A stretch of DNA of 15,148 bases from an uncultured Lachnospiraceae bacterium (GTDB lineage Bacteria > Bacillota > Clostridia > Lachnospirales > Lachnospiraceae), in assembly GCA_910585935.1 (NCBI GenBank), contig CAJUHN010000070.1:1-15148 (forward strand). The letters run 5' to 3'. The notes beneath the pieces are model-generated. The model worked only from the letters and a program-made list of their open reading frames with translations, was not told where the DNA came from and searched no databases. This document shows, one piece after another, positions 1-6,545 of this stretch (the first letter of the stretch is position 1; the number at the start of each line of letters is the position of its first letter). The position numbers and the translations under genes were made by a program.

Positions 1-452
1 TTTTGTTTCTGACAGCCCGGATTACGGAACAGGACAAGGTAAACGGCTTGCAGGCTGGCGGTGATGACTACATAACCAAACCGTTTAGCCTGAAGGAATT
101 GACCGCAAGAGTGGCGGCTCACCTACGGAGGGACGAGCGAAGCAAATGTACGCCTAAAATCGTATCTTCCCAGGGCTTGATAGTAAATCTGGCGGAACGT
201 ATGGTTTTTTATAGGGAAAAGCCGCTGAATCTGTCAAACCGTGAGTTTGATATTGTGGAGTTTCTGATGCGTAACGCCAATCAGATATTCGACAAGGAAC
301 GAATTTATGAAGCTGTTTGGGGGCTTAATGCCGAAGGAGACAGTGGAGTCATAAAAGAGCATATCCGAAAGATCAGGAATAAACTGAAAGAAGCTACAGG
401 TAGGGAATACATCGAAACAGTTTGGGGGATGGGTTACAGATGGAAAAAATGA
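1..452 (+). CDS. OmpR-family response regulator, 3' part (5' end outside window)
   Basis: This is the DNA-binding output protein of a two-component system. The reading frame is already open at base 1, so the N-terminal receiver part with the phospho-accepting aspartate lies outside the window. What remains of the receiver shows the conserved FLTAR threonine and the GGDDYITKPF segment with the conserved lysine. A linker follows, then a complete OmpR/PhoB winged helix ending GREYIETVWGMGYRWKK. The family is usually about 220-235 residues, so roughly 75-80 are missing. The TGA stop overlaps the start region of the histidine kinase gene, so the two are translationally coupled. Direct repeats upstream of the lipoprotein/ABC operon at 2044-2059 are the likely target (inference). 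The TTG near base 3 is not a real start. Confidence 0.95.
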   Translation, partial: LFLTARITEQDKVNGLQAGGDDYITKPFSLKELTARVAAHLRRDERSKCTPKIVSSQGLIVNLAERMVFYREKPLNLSNREFDIVEFLMRNANQIFDKERIYEAVWGLNAEGDSGVIKEHIRKIRNKLKEATGREYIETVWGMGYRWKK

Positions 453-1720
453 GGAAACCCAAATCAATGAAAAGAGCTTTTATCTGGGCAGTAGCTGCTA
501 CAATGTTTCTTGTTTTTGCGGCATCTGTCCTGACAATTTATGGATGCTACCGTATACAGAAAGTGATACTTCCTGATTCCCATGAAGTCTGGCTGAATAC
601 CCGAACGGTCATAGCGGACGGGAGGATATTAGAGGGAGGGCAGAGGGTTATCCTTGACGAACCTGTTGAGGTGAATATGCTCGTCCCTACCGGGGAGGAT
701 GTAACTCTGGAGAATACGAAATTCATAATAGAGAAAATAGAGTCTGGTTTCTCAACGCTTCGTCCAAAGCAACAGTTACTATACAGAGTGACAAGCATTT
801 CTATGGTGGTGCTTCCTTTTGTCTATTCCATTATAGGTATCATGTTGTGTGCATGGTGGTTTTACAGGAGAGAACTGTCGCCGCCCATTCAGGTTCTTGC
901 TGATGCAACGAAACATATCAGGGAGCAAGACCTTGATTTTATGGTTGATTATAACAGGAATGATGAATTAGGCAGGCTCTGTATAGCTTTTGAGGAAATG
1001 CGGCAGGTGCTCTATAATAACAACCGTCAGCTATGGAACATGATTGAGCAGCGGAGGATTCTGCAGGCATCAGTGGCACATGACCTTAGAAATCCTATTG
1101 CGATTGTTGAGGGATATGTGGAATATATGCAGCAGTGCTTAGCAGATGGAAACCTGAATGACGAAGAATTGCGGCATACACTGTCTAACCTTGCGATAAC
1201 GGCAAAACGGCTTGAATATTATACAGATTATATCCGTGATTTAAATGCTATTGAAGAAACGGAAACAAAGTATTCTGTAGTTCAATTACCGGACTTTTTA
1301 AGAAGAGCTACGGAAAGTTTTTCGTTTCTCGCAGAACAACATAGCCTGGAGATTACATACCATTCCACCATATCCGAATGTCAGGTGAAATTAGACGAAC
1401 AGATATTTTACCGTATTGTTGAGAATATCTTTTCTAATGCCATTCGATATGCCAAAAGCAAAGTGAATTTTGGGTACTCCCTTACCGATGGTATGCTTAT
1501 GATAATCATATCAGACGACGGCAAAGGCTTTTCAAGGACAATGCTCCGTAAAAAGAATACATTTTTTTATTCTGAGGATAAAACGGGGGAGCATATGGGC
1601 TTGGGATTGACTACAAGCCGTGTCCTTAGCCAGAAACACGGTGGAAGTTTAGAACTTTCAAACCTTACTCCCAGTGGAGCTAGTGTGACAATTAAACTGG
1701 CAGTCAACAAAGTGAGTTGA
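440..1720 (+). CDS. Membrane sensor histidine kinase (HAMP, HisKA, HATPase)
   Basis: This protein senses a signal at the membrane and phosphorylates the response regulator encoded just upstream. From the ATG at 440 it is 426 residues. A first membrane segment (about residues 14-33) is followed by an extracytoplasmic loop of about 90 residues. A second segment (about 120-142) leads to a HAMP-like linker. The phospho-acceptor is His214 in VAHDLRNP, the N box is at about Asn329 (IVENIFSNAIRY), G1 is DDGKG at about 359-363, and G2 is GLGL near the C terminus. An alternative start is the ATG at 449, which overlaps the regulator's stop as ATGA. Neither start has an ideal ribosome binding site. The modest sensor loop and DLRNP H box resemble LanK/CprK and VanS-like kinases. 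The context suggests a peptide or envelope signal, which is inference. Confidence 0.93.
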   Translation: MEKMRKPKSMKRAFIWAVAATMFLVFAASVLTIYGCYRIQKVILPDSHEVWLNTRTVIADGRILEGGQRVILDEPVEVNMLVPTGEDVTLENTKFIIEKIESGFSTLRPKQQLLYRVTSISMVVLPFVYSIIGIMLCAWWFYRRELSPPIQVLADATKHIREQDLDFMVDYNRNDELGRLCIAFEEMRQVLYNNNRQLWNMIEQRRILQASVAHDLRNPIAIVEGYVEYMQQCLADGNLNDEELRHTLSNLAITAKRLEYYTDYIRDLNAIEETETKYSVVQLPDFLRRATESFSFLAEQHSLEITYHSTISECQVKLDEQIFYRIVENIFSNAIRYAKSKVNFGYSLTDGMLMIIISDDGKGFSRTMLRKKNTFFYSEDKTGEHMGLGLTTSRVLSQKHGGSLELSNLTPSGASVTIKLAVNKVS

Positions 1721-1800
1721 TATTTTTATTTATTAAAAGGTTTGGATCAAAAGCAGAATTGATTGACAAATAGAAAAATCGAGATTTGGAGGAAACTTAT

Positions 1801-1902
1801 ATGGTTGATTTTATTGTTAATCTGTTTGGGGAGATTGCTGATTTCTTTATCACTTTTTGGGTAGACAATGTTATTGATAAGTTTGCCAAAAGAAATAAGT
1901 AA
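1801..1902 (+). CDS. 33-residue amphipathic helical peptide, unrecognised
   Basis: This small gene has a GGAGGA ribosome binding site at 1788-1793, seven bases before the ATG, and a TAA at 1900-1902. The product begins MVDFIVNLFGEIADFF and ends in a basic KFAKRNK tail. Polar residues fall at 3, 7, 11, 14, 18, 22, 26 and 30, the three-to-four spacing of a long amphipathic helix with a wide Phe/Ile/Val/Trp face. Net charge is about -1, with acids spread through the helix and bases at the C terminus. There is no signal peptide, no double-glycine leader and no cysteine. The layout resembles phenol-soluble modulins and delta-hemolysin, or a leaderless peptide, but homology is not claimed. It lies between the two-component genes and their presumed target operon and is followed by a hairpin. 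It could be a signal peptide, a membrane-active peptide, or a small regulator of the kinase or transporter. Confidence 0.72.
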   Translation: MVDFIVNLFGEIADFFITFWVDNVIDKFAKRNK

Positions 1903-1934
1903 ATTCCTGTTTGCTTGGCAGAACAAATACGCCC

Positions 1935-1980
1935 AGAGCCAACAGACTTGTGAGAAATCATAGTTTGTTGGCTCTCTTTA
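1935..1980 (+). terminator. Hairpin terminator after the small peptide gene
   Basis: AGAGCCAACAGAC at 1935-1947 pairs with GTTTGTTGGCTCT at 1963-1975 with one G-U wobble. One more pair at 1948/1962 gives a 14-pair stem and a 13-base loop. It is followed by CTTTAT, a short and imperfect U tract. It sits 32 bases after the peptide stop and before the next promoter, so it likely separates the two-component/peptide transcript from the lipoprotein/ABC operon, perhaps with partial read-through. Confidence 0.7.
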
Positions 1981-2043
1981 TGCAAACTGAACTATTTCTT
2001 TTATCGGATGAAAAGAAATAATACCGCAAATTTTTTCTGTTCC

Positions 2044-2075
2044 TTGACCACATTTTGACCTTTGGCTTTTATAAT
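2044..2075 (+). promoter_or_regulatory. Response-regulator direct-repeat operator and -10 box
   Basis: Two TTGAC(C) half sites lie at 2044-2049 and 2055-2060, exactly 11 bases (one helical turn) apart. They are followed after ten bases (2060-2069) by a perfect TATAAT at 2070-2075. Neither half site is at the 17-base distance needed for a normal -35, so the promoter should be weak without an activator. Direct repeats with an 11-base period just upstream of a -10 are the known architecture of SpaR/NisR and other OmpR-type activators. Transcription would start near 2082, 28 bases before the first lipoprotein gene. Confidence 0.68.
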
Positions 2076-2110
2076 TGGAGTCGAATCTAAAACAAGTAGG
2101 AGGATAGACG

Positions 2111-3145
2111 ATGCGAAAGCGATTATTATCATTAGCTATGATTTTTATTTTGCCATTTACTGTGACAGCTTGCGGAAATTACAACATTGCGGACGAGAAT
2201 GCTCCTCCGAAAAACGAAGAAGACCCGTTCGTTCAATCAGAGAAAAACGGAGATTTAGGGTTTCTCAGCCATGGGGAAGCGAATCCCACCAGAGCGGATG
2301 ACCAAAGCGTTTTGCCCTATGAGTATAACGGCGGAGAATTTGTCCTGGACTATCAATTTTTGTCAGAGGGAAAATTGGATAACATTGGCTTCCTGCTTTT
2401 TTTGGATGGAAAGCCGCAAGCCTACAAGGTAAACGACACGGGGGCGGAATATGAGTATCTCCATTACTTCCAGACATCAGAAAAGCATGAAGAGAAAATT
2501 TCCTTTGTGTTCACACCAGACACAGGGAAAAAGGGCGATACCTTGAATATGACAGTCATGAGCGTCACCAGACCCAATTTCCAGCCTGATATGAAAGAAA
2601 CCTCAAGCTACGGCTGGTATCATCAAAGTTTTGAAAGAGTGTTGAAACTGCATTTTAATGAGGATACTCCAAAAAGTGACAGAATTTATGAAGAAAGTAA
2701 AAATGTTTTTCGTGATGTAAGTATTTCAGAGGAAAAAGTCACTTTTTCTTTTATCGAGAATGAGCTTGTGAAAGCCGGCTGGAATGGCGTTACGATGGAT
2801 ACTCTGGATAATGGTGTTTATTCAACGATTTCATATGACGGCAAATTGGTGTATGACAATATCAACCTTACCAGTAAAGATACACTTACTGTGCGCTACA
2901 CCCTCTGTGGAACGGCAGGTGCAAGGTATGGTATATCATTTTTCTTAAACCATAAGCCCATATCTTTTGATGAAGTGGTTTCCTATGATGTCACATTAAG
3001 CAAAGGAAGTGTGTGGATCATCGAAGCAACTATAGATACCGCTAAGTTGGATGGCTTCAATACTTTTTACGCGACAGCCGTCGCAGCAGACAATGATTCT
3101 GTTACAAGTAAAACAGGTTCAATTTTACTTTACAAGGAGGACTAA
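2111..3145 (+). CDS. Two-domain lipoprotein, first gene of ABC operon
   Basis: A 344-residue secreted lipoprotein anchored to the outer face of the cytoplasmic membrane. AGGAGG at 2098-2103 sets the ATG at 2111. A basic, hydrophobic signal peptide ends in the lipobox V-T-A-C with Cys21. A low-complexity acidic/Pro linker follows, then two beta-rich halves that may be a duplication: GFLLFLDGKPQAY in the first half resembles GISFFLNHKPISF in the second. I do not recognise the family. As the first gene behind the presumed regulated promoter, it may bind the peptide or signal handled by the transporter, as LanI-type immunity lipoproteins do; that role is inferred from context only. Its stop lies two bases before the next gene. 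Confidence 0.85.
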   Translation: MRKRLLSLAMIFILPFTVTACGNYNIADENAPPKNEEDPFVQSEKNGDLGFLSHGEANPTRADDQSVLPYEYNGGEFVLDYQFLSEGKLDNIGFLLFLDGKPQAYKVNDTGAEYEYLHYFQTSEKHEEKISFVFTPDTGKKGDTLNMTVMSVTRPNFQPDMKETSSYGWYHQSFERVLKLHFNEDTPKSDRIYEESKNVFRDVSISEEKVTFSFIENELVKAGWNGVTMDTLDNGVYSTISYDGKLVYDNINLTSKDTLTVRYTLCGTAGARYGISFFLNHKPISFDEVVSYDVTLSKGSVWIIEATIDTAKLDGFNTFYATAVAADNDSVTSKTGSILLYKED

Positions 3146-3147
3146 AA

Positions 3148-4416
3148 ATGAAAACAAAATGGATGTGTATGATATTTATGCTTGCTTTAGCGCTTAATCT
3201 GTCGGCCTGTGGGAACAGACAGGAGAATAGGAACAGCTTTGAAAATGAAACCATAAAGATGGAGCCGCAATCCGAAGAAGATTATTTATCGGAAAATACC
3301 GGAAATGAAAGCAGCGATATTAACGTGATCAATCTGCAGGATAACGGTACAGATAAAAAGATTATGGAGGTTGGCACAGTTAAGGATGCAGCTTTTTCCG
3401 GAAAGGTTGGCGGCTGCTATTATGCCGGTGGCAATCGGATTATTGTTGAGGCAGATAAACTCTATCTTTACGATACAGGGAAAGGCGAAACAATCGCAAG
3501 TGCAGATATTTCTATGGGAGATTTATGCGTACAGACTTATGCAGACGGATACTTTGTTGTAGGTCAGAGAAACGGTAGCGGCGGCAACAGCAATAGCTCA
3601 TTTGCCACATCAGAAAGCAGCAGTGGTATTAATGGATATATACTGAATAAGGACTTTGCTATTCAGGATACCATTTCTTTTAGCGGATTATTAAGTGATG
3701 ATTTTATTTTACAAACCACAGGGATCGCTATTTCACAGGACGGAAAACAGATTGCTTTCGGCGGATTTCAAGGGCTTTACCTCTATGATATTTCTTCCCG
3801 GAAGGTTCATACCATTCTGAACTATTCTAAAGAAGGTACAGCAGATAATATGCAGATTGTAACCATGGACAGACTTACCTTTACGGGGAACAACACTTTA
3901 GTCTATGTAGGCATGGCTACAGATACTTCTAATAGCGGAGATGGGGTCAGTGTTTATGGCACAGTATCCACAGACGGCGCAAATCTCACGATTACAAAAA
4001 AGGCGGATTATAAGGTGGATACGGAAGAAGTGCAAAAGGGTGGAAACTTACTTATCATGCCTCAAAGCTTTGACAAAAATAACGGAACTTTGCTGATGCT
4101 TGACATTGCATCCAATACAGAAAAAACGATGTCATTTTCCAGCCGCAGTGAGGGAAAAGATGGTATTTACTGTTCTGGACAGGGGAAATATGTGGCGACT
4201 TCTATTTTGGAAGAAAACAGTGTTACAATCAAAATTTATGATATGGCATCGGGAAAAAGTATTCATACAGAAACTGTTCAGGACAATAATAGTACATATT
4301 TCCTGCGTGTTCCACAGATTTTGATTTTAGATGAAACTGACACCTGTATCGTTGTGCTTGGACGGGGCATTGACGAGGTAAGCACCTTGATAACAACCTT
4401 TGATTTTGAGGGGTAA
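3148..4416 (+). CDS. Beta-propeller-like lipoprotein
   Basis: A 422-residue lipoprotein. AAGGAGG at 3134-3140 spans the end of the previous gene and sets the ATG at 3148. The signal peptide ends L-S-A-C with Cys21, followed by an Asn/Glu/Ser-rich tether of about 45 residues. The rest has repeated blade-like strands with YLYD or IYD(M) motifs, such as KLYLYDTGKGE, GLYLYDISSRK and IKIYDMASGKS, typical of WD40/YVTN-type propellers. No catalytic motif is seen. It is probably an extracytoplasmic binding or scaffold partner of the transporter encoded next (inference from operon position). It is unrelated in sequence to the first lipoprotein but shares the same cysteine position. Confidence 0.84.
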   Translation: MKTKWMCMIFMLALALNLSACGNRQENRNSFENETIKMEPQSEEDYLSENTGNESSDINVINLQDNGTDKKIMEVGTVKDAAFSGKVGGCYYAGGNRIIVEADKLYLYDTGKGETIASADISMGDLCVQTYADGYFVVGQRNGSGGNSNSSFATSESSSGINGYILNKDFAIQDTISFSGLLSDDFILQTTGIAISQDGKQIAFGGFQGLYLYDISSRKVHTILNYSKEGTADNMQIVTMDRLTFTGNNTLVYVGMATDTSNSGDGVSVYGTVSTDGANLTITKKADYKVDTEEVQKGGNLLIMPQSFDKNNGTLLMLDIASNTEKTMSFSSRSEGKDGIYCSGQGKYVATSILEENSVTIKIYDMASGKSIHTETVQDNNSTYFLRVPQILILDETDTCIVVLGRGIDEVSTLITTFDFEG

Positions 4417-4422
4417 TTCTCG

Positions 4423-5286
4423 ATGAAAATATCATTACGAAACATTTCAAAGCAGTATAAGGGCAAATATGCCCTAAAGGATTTTACCACGGAACTTACG
4501 GAGGGCGTCTATGGGCTTTTGGGTGCTAACGGTGCGGGAAAAACAACACTGATCAATATATTTGTGGGTATTTTGAGCAGTGATGGCGGAACGGTTTTGA
4601 TTGACGGACAGGATGCAAAAACACTGGGTAAGGACTTCCTTTCAAAAATTGGATATATGCCTCAATATCCTATCTTCTACCGAGATTTTACGGTGATGAA
4701 TTTTCTGCTGTATATGTGTGCATTGAAAGGAATCCCTGCCAAGCAGGGAAAAAAACGGGCTTTGGAGCTTCTGGATATTGTTAATCTTTCAGACGCTAAA
4801 GATAAAAAGATTGGTGCTCTTTCCGGCGGTATGCGGCAGAGAGTCGGCATTGTCCAGGCGATGCTGGGCGATCCTGAAATTCTTATTTTGGACGAGCCAA
4901 CAGCAGGGCTTGATCCAAGTGAACGCATCCGTTTTCGCAACCTGATTTCAAAGTTTGCACAGAGGCGGACAATTTTGCTGGCTACCCATATCGTTTCTGA
5001 TGTGGAGTGTATTGCAAAGGAGATTATTATCTTAAAAGAAGGTTTCTTAATTACGCAGGGAACTACTGACATATTAGAACAGAACATCTATGGTAAAGTG
5101 TGGGAGGTGACAGTAAATGCGGAAGATGCTACCAGACTTGGCAACCAATATTATGTCAGCAATATGAAACAGCAGGGTGAACACTTTTCTGTAAGAATCG
5201 TAAGCGATATGCTGCCTGCTACAAACGCAGTAAAGGCGTTTCCTAACCTAGAAGATGTATTTCTGTATTATTTCCGTGGACAATGA
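4423..5286 (+). CDS. ABC transporter ATP-binding protein
   Basis: The cytoplasmic ATPase that powers the two permeases encoded downstream. It is 287 residues, from an ATG nine bases after GAGGGG. All key motifs are intact: Walker A GANGAGKTT (Lys40), Q loop at Gln81 (MPQYP), signature LSGGMRQ from Leu133, Walker B ILILDEPTAGLDP with Asp157/Glu158, and H-loop His189. The ATPase core is about 215 residues, followed by a C-terminal tail. This is the ABC-2/CcmA-like class that also contains lantibiotic immunity (LanF), bacitracin (BcrA) and CprA proteins. Exact substrate assignment is not possible from sequence. It is spaced six bases from the upstream lipoprotein gene and 17 from the permease. 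Confidence 0.96.
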   Translation: MKISLRNISKQYKGKYALKDFTTELTEGVYGLLGANGAGKTTLINIFVGILSSDGGTVLIDGQDAKTLGKDFLSKIGYMPQYPIFYRDFTVMNFLLYMCALKGIPAKQGKKRALELLDIVNLSDAKDKKIGALSGGMRQRVGIVQAMLGDPEILILDEPTAGLDPSERIRFRNLISKFAQRRTILLATHIVSDVECIAKEIIILKEGFLITQGTTDILEQNIYGKVWEVTVNAEDATRLGNQYYVSNMKQQGEHFSVRIVSDMLPATNAVKAFPNLEDVFLYYFRGQ

Positions 5287-5303
5287 GTTAAGGAAGAGAT
5301 AAC

Positions 5304-6545
5304 ATGACACGCTTAATCAAATATGAATTTTACAAATTATTTTGCAAGCGGTCAATACTTGTTGTACTCCTATTGTTCAGTGTAATAAACCTGTTCAAAA
5401 TAAACAGCGAATTCCATTCGTATTCTTACTTAGCGGATGGAAATGACAGCCGCAGTTGGAACAGCGTGTATTGGCAGCTTTATGAGAATTACAAAGGGGA
5501 GATAACTGCTGAAAAAATCAATCATCTTCTTTCTATATATCAGCCGTTAGCAGATGCTACAGCTGATATGACAGCAAGCACAGCTAAAGACAATCTAAAT
5601 ATGATGACGGGAAATATATATAGTGACCGGAATATCCTGGAAAAATACTATGTTAAGCCTATGGAATATTTCTATCATTATCGGACTTATGCGCTTAAAG
5701 TGGCAGAGAGGGCAAAAGAAAATGTCGTTGTTTACAAAGAACGGGGGCAGACTTATGAAGTGCGTAAAAACAGTGTGATCTATAACCTTTATTCTGGGAG
5801 GAACATAAAAGCCTTTGCCTACGAGGAAATGTATAACTATTATCTGAACTATGATTTTTCGGGCATATTGGTTTTATTTCTTTGTCTGTACGGGGTTGTC
5901 AGTACCTTTGTCTGCGAAAAGGAAACACAGATGGATATGCTGCTGCTGACAAGTCCGGGCGGCGGTAAAAAGACCACATTTGCTAAAATTGCTGCGGCTT
6001 CTTTGTTTGTGATCAGTGTGGCCATATGGTTTTCTGTTGTGGATTATATTGGCTTTGTGTATTTCTTCGGAACAGCGGAAGGAGGGGGTCTTCCGCTGTA
6101 TGCTGTCCGCAATTTCAGCACAGCTGCGGTAAACTGTAATTTATGGCAATATGCGATTCTGTCCGCAGTGATAAGGGCAGTGGGCGTATGGACGATGAGC
6201 ATGGTGTTTCTATTGATTTCCATGTTTGGGCGTAATGCTCTTGTTCCGTTTGTCGCTGATTTTGGAGCAGCCCTGTGTTTCATTATTACAGGTGCGTCGC
6301 AGAGCTGTTTCAGCAATGCCTGGCTCAAGATTATAAACCCATATTCGCTGCTTGCTAACCGCATACTATTTGGCAAGACCGAGTTTATTGGTTTGGCAGG
6401 ATATCCGGTACAGAGTTTCCAGGCAGCAATTATTTTTGCCATAACCGTAGGGGTGGTTTCCATAACGGCAATGATGATGCTTTCTAAAAGGAACTCTTAT
6501 TGCCGGGAGAGGAGGACAAAATGTCTGGATTTATGTACGAAGTAA
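5304..6545 (+). CDS. ABC-2 type permease, first subunit
   Basis: A 413-residue integral membrane subunit. Its ribosome binding site AAGGAAG is at about 5290-5296. A first membrane helix lies near residues 15-35. A large external loop of about 150 residues (to about 185) follows, then a cluster of about five helices in the C-terminal half. The sequence FVCEKETQMDMLLLTSPGGGKK after the second helix matches the equivalent FCSEYSCQMDTLILTSREGRKS in the next protein, so the two permeases are paralogous halves of one transporter. A single helix, long external loop, then five helices is the usual ABC-2 plan. The gene end overlaps the next gene by 25 bases. Confidence 0.92.
   Translation: MTRLIKYEFYKLFCKRSILVVLLLFSVINLFKINSEFHSYSYLADGNDSRSWNSVYWQLYENYKGEITAEKINHLLSIYQPLADATADMTASTAKDNLNMMTGNIYSDRNILEKYYVKPMEYFYHYRTYALKVAERAKENVVVYKERGQTYEVRKNSVIYNLYSGRNIKAFAYEEMYNYYLNYDFSGILVLFLCLYGVVSTFVCEKETQMDMLLLTSPGGGKKTTFAKIAAASLFVISVAIWFSVVDYIGFVYFFGTAEGGGLPLYAVRNFSTAAVNCNLWQYAILSAVIRAVGVWTMSMVFLLISMFGRNALVPFVADFGAALCFIITGASQSCFSNAWLKIINPYSLLANRILFGKTEFIGLAGYPVQSFQAAIIFAITVGVVSITAMMMLSKRNSYCRERRTKCLDLCTK

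Noticed and set aside
1763..1791. TTGACA at 1763-1768 as a -35 for the small peptide gene
   Set aside because: The hexamer at the right spacing is TTGGAG, part of the ribosome binding region, so no -10 exists; the peptide is more likely read from the kinase transcript.
2062..2301. Open frame overlapping the start of the first lipoprotein gene
   Set aside because: It has no ribosome binding site, an Arg/Ser-rich composition and lies over the clear lipoprotein signal peptide in another frame.
4677..5087. 136-codon minus-strand frame inside the ABC ATPase gene
   Set aside because: It is antisense to an ATPase with all motifs intact and shows no translation signal.
6044..6463. 139-codon minus-strand frame inside the first permease gene
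   Set aside because: It is an antisense shadow of a membrane protein gene, without start signals or domain features.
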